A stretch of DNA of 64,000 nt from Alsobacter ponti. Its GTDB lineage: Bacteria > Pseudomonadota > Alphaproteobacteria > Rhizobiales > Beijerinckiaceae. Numbering within the stretch: position 1 is the stretch's first letter; each line of letters begins with the position of its first letter. Below the pieces are notes generated by a model, which saw only the letters and a program-made list of their open reading frames with translations, did no database searches and was not told the DNA's origin. The DNA is taken from assembly GCF_024294805.1 (NCBI RefSeq), contig NZ_JANCLU010000004.1, positions 186,001 through 250,000 on the forward strand. The letters are read 5' to 3'. Shown here in pieces: positions 39,170 to 48,269 of the stretch. Made by a program: the position numbers and the translations under genes.

Positions 39170-40114
39170 ATGACCCTGCTCGTCGCCCTGCGTGAATGGG
39201 ACCTCGCCGCCTGGGTGGCGCGGTTCCGGCGCGAATTGCCCGGACGCGAGATCGTCGCGCTCGGCGATCCGTTCGACCGCCGCGCGGTCGAGTACGCGGT
39301 GTCGTGGAAGCACCCGCCCGGCTCGCTCGCCGGGCTGCCGAACCTCGAGGCGATCTTCTCGCTCGGCGCCGGCGTGGACCACCTGATGGGCGACGATCGG
39401 CTGCCCGACGTGCCCGTCGTGCGCGTCGTCGACCCGGACCTCACCAGCCGCATGAGCGAATATGTCGTGCTGCATGCGCTCAAGATCCTGCGCCAGCAGA
39501 TGCGCTACGTGCGCCAGCAGCAGGAGCGAGTCTGGCAGGACGATCGCGACCAGCCTTCCGCCGCCGACGTGCGCGTCGGCGTGATGGGCCTGGGCGTGCT
39601 CGGCCTCGACGCGGCGCGCAAGCTGCGCGTCATGGGCTTCGACGTGGCGGGCTGGAGCCGCTCGCCGAAGGAGAGGCTGGACTTCCCCGCCTTCTCGGGC
39701 GCGGACGGGCTCGCGACCTTCCTGGCCCGCACCGACATCCTCATCTGCCTGCTGCCGCTGACGCCCGACACGCGCGGCATCATCGACCGCAAGCTCTTGG
39801 GCGGGCTGGCGCGCGGCGGACGGGTCGGCGGCGCGCACCTCGTCAACGCCGGACGCGGCGGGCTGCAGGTCGAGGCCGACATCCTCGCCTGCCTCAAGGA
39901 CGGCACGCTCGCCAGCGCGACGCTCGATGTGTTCGAAACCGAGCCGCTGCCGCAGGCCTCGCCGCTCTGGGACCACCCGCGCGTGACGGTGACGCCGCAC
40001 AACGCCGCCATGTCGGACCCGGTGACCATCGCAAGGCTGATCGCCGAGCAGATCCGTCGGGTGGAGGCCGGAGAGCCGTTCCAGAACGTGGTCGACCGGA
40101 CGCGCGGCTACTGA
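39170..40114 (+). CDS. ghrA: Glyoxylate/hydroxypyruvate reductase (GhrA-like)
   Basis: A 314-residue D-2-hydroxyacid dehydrogenase of the GhrA branch, which reduces glyoxylate and hydroxypyruvate with NADPH. It has the nucleotide motif VGVMGLGVLGLDAARKL with WSRSPKE after it, and catalytic residues in VNAGRGGL (Arg), DVFETEPLPQ (Glu) and VTPHNAAMS (His). A 14-codon open frame (39129-39173) ends in an ATGA overlap with its start and could couple translation. Its relation to the nucleoside operon is positional only. It is convergent with the NlpC/P60 gene four bases away. Confidence 0.92.
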   Translation: MTLLVALREWDLAAWVARFRRELPGREIVALGDPFDRRAVEYAVSWKHPPGSLAGLPNLEAIFSLGAGVDHLMGDDRLPDVPVVRVVDPDLTSRMSEYVVLHALKILRQQMRYVRQQQERVWQDDRDQPSAADVRVGVMGLGVLGLDAARKLRVMGFDVAGWSRSPKERLDFPAFSGADGLATFLARTDILICLLPLTPDTRGIIDRKLLGGLARGGRVGGAHLVNAGRGGLQVEADILACLKDGTLASATLDVFETEPLPQASPLWDHPRVTVTPHNAAMSDPVTIARLIAEQIRRVEAGEPFQNVVDRTRGY

Positions 40115-40118
40115 AGCG

Positions 40119-40994
40119 TCAGCCGGGCAGCCGCCGCACCGTGGTCACGCCGGCGCCGGTCTTGGCGAGGATGCGGGCGCAGGCCGCGTCGAAATCCTCG
40201 CTTTCCACCAGCATGTGGTGGCCGTTGGCGTGCAGCAGCGTGTCGGCGTCGCGCAGCATGCCGACATGGCCCTTCCAGAACACCAGGTCGCCGCGCCGCC
40301 GTTCGGCGCGCGGCAGGTCGGCCGGGAGCGCCGCGCCGACGGTCGCCTCCTGCATGTCGCTGTCGCGCGGAACGGCGACGCCGCACATGGCGAGCGAGAG
40401 CTGTACGAGGCCCGAGCAGTCCAGGCCCAGGCTCGTCTTGCCGCCCCACAGATAGGGAACGCCGACGAAACGCTCGGCTACGGCCACGAAATCCGCCTCG
40501 GTCTCGGCGAGCGGGCGCAGATGCTGGGCGAAGACCGCGCCGAGCGGCGTCACCGCGAAGTCGCCCTGCATGCGCAGCACCTCGACCTCGCTGCCGAGCG
40601 ACAGCGCCGCCACCGGGGGCAGCTTGATCGACGGTCCGGGGTAGACGAAGGTCCGCAGCGCGTGAACGCGGTGGGTGGGCGCGGGCGCCCCCTCGATCAG
40701 CGCGGCGGCCGGCATCCAGCCCACGTAGGAATCGCGGGCAAGCTGGCCCCACACCCAGCCCTCGGCGTCGAATTCGTAGGCGGTCACCGCCTCCCCGTGC
40801 AGGGCCTCGGTGTCGAGCGCGCCGCCGGGCGAGGGCTCGCGGCGCACGGCGGCCGAGGCCTCCAGCACGCGCATCGCCCGGCCCTCGACATAGCGAGCCG
40901 CCTCGACGACGCCCCGCAGATGCGCCGCGGCGAGGTCGGGCCGGGCCGGGGTGAGGCGGCGGTCGAACGAGCGGGGAGCAAGGGTCTGGCTCAT
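40119..40994 (-). CDS. NlpC/P60 (C40) family cell-wall peptidase
   Basis: A 291-residue cysteine peptidase. Two SH3-like segments (about 55-160, with EAVTAYEFDAEGWVWGQLAR and DSYVGWMPAAALI) precede the NlpC/P60 domain. There LDCSGLVQLSLAM gives the catalytic cysteine and WKGHVGML the histidine, within PYLWGGKTSLG and ADTLLHANGHH. The family cuts D-Glu to diamino-acid bonds in peptidoglycan fragments. No signal peptide is visible, so it may act on recycled muropeptides in the cytoplasm. Its ATG overlaps the stop of the marR-like gene. Confidence 0.92.
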   Translation of the reverse strand: MSQTLAPRSFDRRLTPARPDLAAAHLRGVVEAARYVEGRAMRVLEASAAVRREPSPGGALDTEALHGEAVTAYEFDAEGWVWGQLARDSYVGWMPAAALIEGAPAPTHRVHALRTFVYPGPSIKLPPVAALSLGSEVEVLRMQGDFAVTPLGAVFAQHLRPLAETEADFVAVAERFVGVPYLWGGKTSLGLDCSGLVQLSLAMCGVAVPRDSDMQEATVGAALPADLPRAERRRGDLVFWKGHVGMLRDADTLLHANGHHMLVESEDFDAACARILAKTGAGVTTVRRLPG

Positions 40995-41341
40995 CGGGGG
41001 ACTGTCCTCAGTCGGGCGACGATGGCGTCGCCGAGTTTCTCCACGTGGAGCGCGCCCTTGACGGTGCGCTGGACGACCACGTTGCGGCGGTCCGCCTCGT
41101 CGCGGCGGCGCGACACCAGGTCCAGCTTGCCCATCGTGTCCAGCGCCCGCGTGATCGCCGGCTTGGTGACGCCGAGCTTGGCGGCGAGCCCGCGCACCGT
41201 GTGCGGCGGCGTCTCCAGGTAGACGGTGAGCAGGATGGCGGTCTGCCGCGCGGACAGATCCTGCTCGCCGTCCCGCACGAGGTCGAGCGTGACGTCGTGC
41301 CAGAGCCTCAGGGCCTGAAGAGGGCGCAGCGCGACGGACAT
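40991..41341 (-). CDS. MarR-family transcriptional regulator
   Basis: A small winged-helix regulator of 116 residues from MSVALRPLQ. DNA-binding helices are seen in QTAILLTVYLE, TVRGLAAKLGVTKPAITRALDTM and the wing LVSRRRDEADRRNVVVQRT. An in-frame start 60 bases upstream exists, but AGGTGG lies just before MSVALRP. It sits between the M17 aminopeptidase and the NlpC/P60 peptidase on the same strand, overlapping the latter by four bases. It probably controls this unit; the ligand is unknown. Confidence 0.87.
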   Translation of the reverse strand: MSVALRPLQALRLWHDVTLDLVRDGEQDLSARQTAILLTVYLETPPHTVRGLAAKLGVTKPAITRALDTMGKLDLVSRRRDEADRRNVVVQRTVKGALHVEKLGDAIVARLRTVPR

Positions 41342-41419
41342 GCCACCTGGGAGCAGATCGTTTCGGAGCCGTATTATTCGCGACGCCGCCCGATCCGGCA
41401 AGTGGTTTGCCGCGCCACG

Positions 41420-42811
41420 TCAGCGAGCGTAGCGCTCCTGCAACAGCGCGAAGACCAGCCGCGCCGCCTGCGGCTCGCCGCCGAACGGCCGGCCGGGCTT
41501 CTCGGCCGGCGTCCAGCCGTAGATGTCGAAATGCGCCCACGCCTTCGCCTTCTCGACGAAGCGGCGCAGGAACAACGCCGCCGTCACAGAACCGGCGAAC
41601 CCGCCCGTGGTGACGTTGTTCATGTCGGCGATCTTCGAATCGAGCATGGCGTCGTAGGGCTTCCACAGCGGCATCCGCCACACCGGGTCGTTTACGGCGG
41701 CGCCGGTTCGCGCCACGTCCGCCGCCAGGGCTTCGTCGTCCGTGTAGAAGGGCGGAAGGTCGGGGCCCAGCGCGACGCGCGCCGCCCCGGTCAGGGTCGC
41801 GAAGTCGACGAGCAGGTCGGGCTGCTCCTCGTCCGCCAGCGCCAGGGCGTCGGCGAGGATCAGCCGGCCCTCGGCGTCGGTGTTGCCGATCTCGACCGTC
41901 AGCCCCTTGCGGCTGCGCAGCACGTCGCCGGGGCGGAAGGACGTCCCGGAGATGGCGTTCTCGACGGCCGGCACGAGCACGCGCAGGCGCACCTTCAGCC
42001 GGGCCTCCACCACCATCTGGGCGATGGCGAGCGCCGTGGCCGCGCCGCCCATGTCCTTCTTCATCAGGAGCATGCCGGCGTCGTTCTTGATGTTCAGCCC
42101 GCCCGTGTCGAAGCAGACACCCTTGCCGACCAGCGTCACCTTGGGCGCGGACTCCTCGCCCCACGTCAGGTCCAGCAGGCGCGGCGCGCGGCTCGAGCCG
42201 CGGCCGACGGCATGCACCATCGGGAAGTTGGCGGCGAGCAGGTCGTCGCCGACGGTGACGGCGAGCGCGACGCCGCGTGCCTGCGCCCAGTTGCGCACGG
42301 CCGTCTCCAGCTCGGCCGGACCGAGATCGGAGGCCGGCGTGTTGATGAGGTCGCGGCCCATGGCGACGGCCTCGGCGACACGGCGCACGGCGTCGCCGTC
42401 GACGCCGTCCGGCATCACCAGGCGCACGGCGCGCGGGGCGGGCCTGGCGCGGTAACGGTCGAACCTGTAGCCGCCGAGCGCGAAGGCGAGGGCGGCGAGA
42501 GTGGCGTCGCCGCCGAAGCCGTCAAGCCGGTAGACGCCCTCGGGCAGTTGCGCCAGCTTCGCCGGCAGGAACGGATCGGACGGGCGGACGCCGTCGCCGA
42601 CGCCCCACAGCACCGCGGCGGGCTTGCCGCCGGCCCCGGGCGCGAAAGCGGTCTGTCCGGCCTTGCCCTCGAAACCCTGGGCCTGGGCGAAGGCGGCCAC
42701 GCCGTCGCCCAGCGCGTCGGCCCGGCTTCGCCAGTCGGCGGCGGACACGCACAGCACCGGCGTTGCGCCGGCGGCGGCCGGATCGGAAGGATCGACGAGG
42801 GAAAGAGCCAC
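41420..42811 (-). CDS. M17 (leucyl) aminopeptidase family protein
   Basis: A 463-residue cytosolic aminopeptidase. The two-metal active site is complete: GKGVCFDTGGLNIKND (catalytic Lys region and first Asp), KKDMGGAATALAIAQ, and the family signature GNTDAEGRLILADALALA. GTSFRPGDVLRSRKGLTVEI lies between. The N-terminal 150 residues are the divergent regulatory domain. The start is GTG at 42811 behind GGAG. It lies upstream of the MarR and NlpC/P60 genes on the same strand, suggesting joint work on peptides from wall turnover. Exact substrate preference is unknown. Confidence 0.94.
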   Translation of the reverse strand: MALSLVDPSDPAAAGATPVLCVSAADWRSRADALGDGVAAFAQAQGFEGKAGQTAFAPGAGGKPAAVLWGVGDGVRPSDPFLPAKLAQLPEGVYRLDGFGGDATLAALAFALGGYRFDRYRARPAPRAVRLVMPDGVDGDAVRRVAEAVAMGRDLINTPASDLGPAELETAVRNWAQARGVALAVTVGDDLLAANFPMVHAVGRGSSRAPRLLDLTWGEESAPKVTLVGKGVCFDTGGLNIKNDAGMLLMKKDMGGAATALAIAQMVVEARLKVRLRVLVPAVENAISGTSFRPGDVLRSRKGLTVEIGNTDAEGRLILADALALADEEQPDLLVDFATLTGAARVALGPDLPPFYTDDEALAADVARTGAAVNDPVWRMPLWKPYDAMLDSKIADMNNVTTGGFAGSVTAALFLRRFVEKAKAWAHFDIYGWTPAEKPGRPFGGEPQAARLVFALLQERYAR

Positions 42812-42847
42812 GGCGCGGTCTCCGTTCAGGAACAGGATCGACCCGTG

Positions 42848-44710
42848 CTAGTGCATTTCGACCGCCGATGACAACCGCGCGGGGCGGTGCGGGGTCTTGT
42901 TCCAATGGAACGGGGCGACGATGAGCTCCCAAAGCGCTACCCAGGAGGCGGCCGTCAGCAGCAGAAGATAGGGAATGGCGCAGAGCGCGTCGGCGAAGCG
43001 GAGGCGCAGCCCCCGCGTCCGCGCGGCGCGCAGGATCGGCCACAGCACCGAGATCGGACCGAGCGCCAGGACGGCGGTGGACAGGCTGAAGGTGAGGGCG
43101 GGCTTGATCCCCGGATGGGATGCCGCGTCTCCCGTCGCGAGCTTCCAGACGAAGATCAGCAGGAACAACGGCCCGCCGAGCGCGGCCAGCAGCGTCGCCA
43201 GCGTGTGGGTCGCCACGGCGAGGCTGCCGCCGAAGCCGAGCCGGACCCAGGTGTCGCGGCCGAGGCGGCTGTGCACGACGGCCGTCTGCATCCAGCCCTT
43301 CATCCAGCGCCGCCGCTGCATGAACCAGTCGCGCAGGCGGGTGGGCGCTTCCTCGTAGGTGGCCGAATCGAGCGCGCCGACGCGCAGGCCCAGCTCCGCC
43401 AGCCGCAGCCCCAGGTCGGCGTCCTCGGTGACGTTCCAGGCGTCCCACGCCAGCGCCGCGTCGAGCGCCCGCGTGCGGAAGTGGTTGGACGTTCCGCCGA
43501 GCGGAATGGGCAGGCCGAGCAGGGCGTAGCCCGGCATGACGGCGTCGAACAACAGCGCGTATTCCAGCGAGAACATCCGCGGCAGCCAGCCCTCGTGCCC
43601 GTTGTCGATCGCCAGCGCGCATTGCAGGCAGGCAAGATCGTCGGGGCCGTCTTGAAACACGGACGCCGCCCGGCGCAACTGGTCCGGGGCCGGCCGGTCC
43701 TCCGCGTCGAACACCACGACGAGGTCGCCGCGCGCGAAGCGCAGACCGATGTTGAGGGCTCGCGGCTTGGTGCGCGGCTCGCCGGGCGGGCAGACGACGA
43801 CTTCGAACGGCGCGTCCGGCGCGACCTCGCGGGCGACCCGGATGGTCTCCTCGTCGTGCGCTTCCACCAGCAGCTTGATGTCGAGCTTGGCGCGCGGATA
43901 GTCCAGCGCGCGCAGATGCGCCACGAGGGACGGCAGGATGCCGGCCTCCCGATAGAGCGGGACGAGCACGGTGTACACCGGCAGGTCGGCGTCCTCGATC
44001 GGCCCGCCGGCCACACGGCCCAGCCTGTAATGCGTGTCGACCGCCGCCAGACGCAGAACGAGGGCGAGCAGGAATACGACCGAGCACGCCAGGCTGAACG
44101 CATCCAGCGCATGGGCCGGGTGCAGCGCAAGGCCGAGCGCCGCCGCCACGGCCAGGGCGACGAGCGCGACCAGTTGCGGGTCGCTCGGCGCGTCGCGGAA
44201 CGAGGCCCGCGGCCGCTCGCTCGGCAGGCGGTTCACGGCGTCACGTGCGGCGCGCCCGCCGAACTCGCGCAGCAGCTCCGCGTCGAGCCGCGCCGGCGTC
44301 GTCAGCGAGAGAGAGGCGGGAGCGCCCGTCGGCCAGTGACGCAGCAGCCAGCCGATCTGCGCGCCCCGCGGCGCGGCCACCCAGCGCGCCGGGCCGGGGC
44401 CGGCCAGGAGAGCCAGCCCGCTGCGCGCCGCATCGCGGGGCTCGAAACGCGCCGGCGTGAAGGGAACCGAAAGGAATTGCAGGCCGAGCCGGCGCGCCAG
44501 CGCGGCGTAGAACGCGTCGCTGCCGATGACGCCCTCCGCGATCAGCACCCGGTCGGCGGTCGACCCGATGCGCCGCGCCGTCCGGACGGCTTCCGCCAGC
44601 GCGAAAGGCGACACGCCCTCCTCCAGCAGGAACGCGAGATCCGCGACGACAAGCTCGTCGTCGGGCAGGCGGGCGCGGCCTATCGCGGCCATCGCATCCC
44701 AGTGGCGCAT
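42848..44710 (-). CDS. Membrane glycosyltransferase (GT2) with N-terminal MshEN-like domain
   Basis: A 620-residue processive-type family 2 glycosyltransferase. Residues about 25-85 (ADRVLIAEGVIGSDAFYAAL, LGLQFLSVPF) resemble an MshEN (GSPII_E_N) domain, a fold that binds cyclic-di-GMP in some ATPases and glycosyltransferases. Two membrane segments follow (178-200, 206-224). The catalytic domain has VLVPLYREA, the DxD-like DAED (335-338), TED (428-430) and QRRRW (465-469), then about three C-terminal membrane segments. It probably makes or exports an exopolysaccharide. No co-polymerase or export gene is adjacent. Start chosen at MRHWDAM; longer frames lack support. Confidence 0.85.
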   Translation of the reverse strand: MRHWDAMAAIGRARLPDDELVVADLAFLLEEGVSPFALAEAVRTARRIGSTADRVLIAEGVIGSDAFYAALARRLGLQFLSVPFTPARFEPRDAARSGLALLAGPGPARWVAAPRGAQIGWLLRHWPTGAPASLSLTTPARLDAELLREFGGRAARDAVNRLPSERPRASFRDAPSDPQLVALVALAVAAALGLALHPAHALDAFSLACSVVFLLALVLRLAAVDTHYRLGRVAGGPIEDADLPVYTVLVPLYREAGILPSLVAHLRALDYPRAKLDIKLLVEAHDEETIRVAREVAPDAPFEVVVCPPGEPRTKPRALNIGLRFARGDLVVVFDAEDRPAPDQLRRAASVFQDGPDDLACLQCALAIDNGHEGWLPRMFSLEYALLFDAVMPGYALLGLPIPLGGTSNHFRTRALDAALAWDAWNVTEDADLGLRLAELGLRVGALDSATYEEAPTRLRDWFMQRRRWMKGWMQTAVVHSRLGRDTWVRLGFGGSLAVATHTLATLLAALGGPLFLLIFVWKLATGDAASHPGIKPALTFSLSTAVLALGPISVLWPILRAARTRGLRLRFADALCAIPYLLLLTAASWVALWELIVAPFHWNKTPHRPARLSSAVEMH

Positions 44711-44842
44711 GGCGTGGTTCCGTTCGGGGCATGGAACTGCTAGACATGTACTGCCCAGCCGATGCGCGAAACGAAGTCGCCGCGTGGGGGCGCGCCGAAA
44801 ATCGGCCTCGTTTCCGCGTCTCGAGCGATTCGGCATGCCGAC

Positions 44843-45691
44843 ATGAAGCTTGTCAACAGAATTTTAACGCTCCTTTCCGCTGGATTGCTTGGAGTTGCTT
44901 TTGCAATTCCCGGTAGCGCCCGTGCGGAAGACGCCGTCTTCACACCGAATTATTTCGATAATTCCCAGCGCATTGAAAAACCGGATCTGTCCGGATTGCG
45001 CGTCGTTCGCTTTCTCACCGACGACGACTACCCGCCCATGCATTTCCAGGCGGAGGACGGACGGCTCAGCGGCTTCAACGTCGACCTCGCCCGCGCCATC
45101 TGCGAGACGCTCAACGTCTCCTGCACCATCCAGGCGCGGCGCTGGGACACGCTGCTGGATTCGCTGCGCGAGAACCGGGGCGACGCGGTGATCGCCTCGA
45201 TCCGGCCGACGCCGGCCCTGCGGGCGGAGTTCGCGTTCAGCGCGCCCTATCTGCGCACCCCGGCGCGCTTCGTGGCGCGCGCGGCCGGCGCGCCGCCCTC
45301 GCCGGAGACGATCGCGGGCCGCACGGTGGCGGTGGTGTTCAACTCGGCCCACGAAGCCTATCTGCGGACCTTCTTCCCGAAGGCGTCGATCAAGGGCTTC
45401 GACGACCTGGAGCGGGCCCGCAACGCGCTGGCGCGCGGCGAGGTGGACTATCTGTTCGGCGACGGCCTGACGCTGGCCGTGTGGCTCAACGGCTCGGACG
45501 CGGCCGGCTGCTGCACCTTCGCCGGCGGGCCCTACACGGAGAGCCGGTACTTCGGCGAGGGCGTGGCGATCGCCATGCGGCGCGGCGACGCGCCGCTGCG
45601 GCGGGGCATCGATTACGCGCTGCGGCAGCTCTCCGCCAAGGGCGCGCACGCGGAGCTTTACCTGCGCTACTTTCCCGTCGGTTTCTACTGA
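44843..45691 (+). CDS. Family 3 solute-binding protein (orphan)
   Basis: A 282-residue periplasmic binding protein of the amino-acid (SBP_bac_3) family. A Sec signal (MKLVNRILTLLSAGLLGVAF onward to SARA) precedes LRVVRFLTDDDYPPMHF, SGFNVDLARAICETLNV and DAVIASIRPTP, the usual landmarks. ARNALARGEVDYLFGDGLTL follows. No permease or ATPase lies next to it, so it either shares a remote transporter or acts as a sensor. The first 150 bases of the gene are clearly richer in A and T than the rest, and the start is fixed by the signal peptide. Confidence 0.88.
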   Translation: MKLVNRILTLLSAGLLGVAFAIPGSARAEDAVFTPNYFDNSQRIEKPDLSGLRVVRFLTDDDYPPMHFQAEDGRLSGFNVDLARAICETLNVSCTIQARRWDTLLDSLRENRGDAVIASIRPTPALRAEFAFSAPYLRTPARFVARAAGAPPSPETIAGRTVAVVFNSAHEAYLRTFFPKASIKGFDDLERARNALARGEVDYLFGDGLTLAVWLNGSDAAGCCTFAGGPYTESRYFGEGVAIAMRRGDAPLRRGIDYALRQLSAKGAHAELYLRYFPVGFY

Positions 45692-45801
45692 GCGGCGCGG
45701 CGACGCGCCCGTTTCCCCTCGCGCGGGAAATCGTCTAAATGTGCCGCCGCGGCCGCCCGGCGGCCGGCCTCCACCCGATAAGACCGCCCGAAAGACACGA
45801 C

Positions 45802-47520
45802 ATGACTGCGTCGCCCGCGACCGCCGAACCCCTTTCCCTCCCGCAGGCCGCCGGGCAGTCGCCCGCCTGGCCGTTCGAGGAGGCGCGCAAGCTCGTCGCG
45901 CGGGCGGAGCGGACCGGCCAGAAACAGGTGCTGTTCGAGACCGGCTACGGCCCGTCGGGCCTGCCGCACATCGGCACGTTCGGAGAGGTGTGCCGCACCA
46001 CCATGGTGCGCCACGCCTTCCGCGTGCTCACCGAGGACCGTATCCCGACGCGTCTCGTCGCCTTCTCGGACGACATGGACGGCCTGCGCAAGGTGCCTGA
46101 CAACATCCCGAACAAGGAGCTGGTCGCCGCCCATCTCGGCAAGCCGCTGACGCGCGTGCCGGACCCGTTCGGGACGCATCCGAGCTTCGGCGAGCACAAT
46201 AACGCCCGCCTGCGCGCCTTCCTCGACCATTTCGGCTTCGAGTACGAGTTCGTGTCGTCGACTGAGGCCTATCGCTCCGGGCGCTTCGACGACACGCTGC
46301 TGCTGATGCTGGAGCGCTACGACGCGGTGATGGAGGTGATGCTGCCGTCGCTTCGGCAGGAGCGCGCGCAGAGCTATTCGCCGTTTCTGCCCATCCACCC
46401 GGTGACCGGCATCGTCATGCAGGTTCCGGTCGACGAGATCAGGAAGGCTGCCGGCGCCATCGTGTGGCGCGACCCCGCCACCGGCGAACGCTACGAGACG
46501 CCGGTGACCGGCGGTCATTGCAAGCTCCAGTGGAAGCCCGACTGGGCGATGCGCTGGGTGGCGCTCGGCGTCGACTACGAAATGGCCGGCAAGGACCTCA
46601 TCGACAGCGTCAAGCTCTCGGGGGAGATCTGCCGCGCGCTCGGCGCGACGCCGCCGGAAGGCTTCAACTACGAGCTGTTCCTCGACGAGAAGGGGCAGAA
46701 GATCTCGAAGTCGAAGGGCAACGGCCTCACCATCGAGGAGTGGCTGGCCTATGGCAGCCCGGAGAGCCTGTCGCTGTTCATGTACAACAAGCCGCGAGAG
46801 GCCAAGCGGCTGCACTTCGACGTCATCCCGCGGGCAACGGACGACTACCTGACCTTCCTCGAGAAGTATCCGAAGCAGGCGCTGCGCGAGCAGCTCGGCA
46901 ACCCGGTGTGGCACATCCACGCCGGCGAGCCGCCCGAGCCGGAGACGGTGCGCAGCGCCGACGGCTCGGCCCCGGCCACCACCATCTCCTTCGCCATGCT
47001 CCTCAACCTCGTGGCGGTCGCGAACTCCGAGGATCCGCAGGTGCTGTGGGGGTTCATCCGCCGCTACGCGCCGGGCGTCACGCCGGAGAACCACCCCAAG
47101 CTCGACAAACTGGTCGGCTACGCCGTCGCCTATTTCCGCGACTTCGTGCGGCCGTCCAAGGTCTACCAGGAGCCCGGCGAGGCGGAGAGCGCGGCGTTGC
47201 GGGATCTCGCGGCGGCGCTCGCCCCGCTGGAGGGCTCCACCGACGCCGAGGCCCTGCAGGCTGTGGTTTACGAGGTCGGCCGAACCCATTTCCCGGACCT
47301 GTCGGGCAAATCGAAGAGTCCGGACGGCCGGCCCGGCGTGCTGCAGGCGTGGTTCCAGACGCTCTACCGCATCCTGCTGGGGCAGGAGCGCGGCCCGCGC
47401 TTCGGCTCCTTCGCGGCGCTGTATGGCGTGGCGGAGACGCGGGAGCTGATCGCCAAGGGGCTCTCCGGCGCGCTGCGCGCCGAGCACGAGGCGTTCCTGG
47501 CCGGGCGCAAGGCCGGCTGA
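45802..47520 (+). CDS. lysS: Lysyl-tRNA synthetase, class I
   Basis: Charges tRNA-Lys. This is the archaeal-type class I enzyme found in alphaproteobacteria and spirochaetes, not the E. coli class II form. At 572 residues it has the HIGH-type motif [13 protein letters not shown] and the KMSKS-type motif [12 protein letters not shown], with [12 protein letters not shown] and [10 protein letters not shown] between. A helical anticodon-binding region ends the protein. I start at MTASPATAE; 21 codons upstream are open but unlikely to be coding. No second lysS is in the window. Confidence 0.96.
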   Translation: MTASPATAEPLSLPQAAGQSPAWPFEEARKLVARAERTGQKQVLFETGYGPSGLPHIGTFGEVCRTTMVRHAFRVLTEDRIPTRLVAFSDDMDGLRKVPDNIPNKELVAAHLGKPLTRVPDPFGTHPSFGEHNNARLRAFLDHFGFEYEFVSSTEAYRSGRFDDTLLLMLERYDAVMEVMLPSLRQERAQSYSPFLPIHPVTGIVMQVPVDEIRKAAGAIVWRDPATGERYETPVTGGHCKLQWKPDWAMRWVALGVDYEMAGKDLIDSVKLSGEICRALGATPPEGFNYELFLDEKGQKISKSKGNGLTIEEWLAYGSPESLSLFMYNKPREAKRLHFDVIPRATDDYLTFLEKYPKQALREQLGNPVWHIHAGEPPEPETVRSADGSAPATTISFAMLLNLVAVANSEDPQVLWGFIRRYAPGVTPENHPKLDKLVGYAVAYFRDFVRPSKVYQEPGEAESAALRDLAAALAPLEGSTDAEALQAVVYEVGRTHFPDLSGKSKSPDGRPGVLQAWFQTLYRILLGQERGPRFGSFAALYGVAETRELIAKGLSGALRAEHEAFLAGRKAG

Positions 47521-47521
47521 G

Positions 47522-48268
47522 GTGGTGGGGCCGCTGCTGGCGGCCGCCCTGGCCGCTGCCGTCCTCGCGACGTCCTTCCTCTCCGGCATTTTCGGCATGG
47601 CCGGTGGGATGATCCTGCTCGGCGTGCTGCTGCTGATCCTGGACGTCGCGCCGGCCATGGTGCTGTTCGGCGTCACCCAGTTCGCCTCGAACGGCTGGCG
47701 CGCCGTGCTGTGGCGGCGGCACATCCAGTGGGGCATCACGGCGCAATACGCGCTGGGCTCCGTGGCGACCTTCGGCCTGATGAAGCTCGTCGCCTTCGTC
47801 CCGGACAAGGCCACGCTCTATATCGGGCTGGGGATGATGCCGTTCCTGGTCGACCGGCTGCCTCCGTCCCTGCAGCCGGACATCACGCGGCGTTTCGCGC
47901 CGTTCCTGTGCGGATGCGTCATCATGGTGCTGCAGTTGCTGGCCGGCGCGGCGGGCAACGTGCTCGACGTGTTCTTCCAGCAGAGCCAGCTCGACCGCAA
48001 GACGATCGTGGCGACCAAGGCCGCCACGCAGGCGCTCGCCCACGTGCTGCGCGTGCTCTATTTCGGCTCCTTCGCCGTGACGCTGCACGAGACGCTGCCG
48101 CTGTGGGTGTTCGCGCTGGCCATCGCCGTCGCCTTCACGGGGACGTCGCTCGCCGCGATGGTGCTGCACCGCATGAGCGAGGCGAATTTCCGGCGCTGGA
48201 GCAAACTCCTCATCCGCACCGTCAGCGCCTCCTACGTGCTTTACGGAGCGTGGCTGCTGGCCCGCTGA
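47522..48268 (+). CDS. TauE/SafE-family sulfite or organosulfonate exporter-like permease
   Basis: A 248-residue polytopic membrane protein of the TauE/SafE family with about seven hydrophobic segments. The family opening FLSGIFGMAGGMILLGVLLL is clear, as is VLFGVTQFASNGWRAVLWRRHI. Transported anion unknown. It begins immediately after the lysS stop; GTG codons at 47522 and 47525 are both possible and neither has a clear ribosome site, so coupled translation with lysS is likely. It is convergent with the S24 regulator one base away. Confidence 0.87.
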   Translation: MVGPLLAAALAAAVLATSFLSGIFGMAGGMILLGVLLLILDVAPAMVLFGVTQFASNGWRAVLWRRHIQWGITAQYALGSVATFGLMKLVAFVPDKATLYIGLGMMPFLVDRLPPSLQPDITRRFAPFLCGCVIMVLQLLAGAAGNVLDVFFQQSQLDRKTIVATKAATQALAHVLRVLYFGSFAVTLHETLPLWVFALAIAVAFTGTSLAAMVLHRMSEANFRRWSKLLIRTVSASYVLYGAWLLAR

Positions 48269-48269
48269 G

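Noticed and set aside
39129-39173. Fourteen-codon open frame before ghrA
   Set aside because: It could be a coupling leader, but there is no ribosome site, no regulatory residues such as repeated amino acids, and no attenuator hairpin.
40995-42164. In-frame extension of the NlpC/P60 gene through the MarR and aminopeptidase genes
   Set aside because: It is an out-of-frame shadow of those genes; the peptidase start is supported by the ATGA overlap and a GAGGA-like site.
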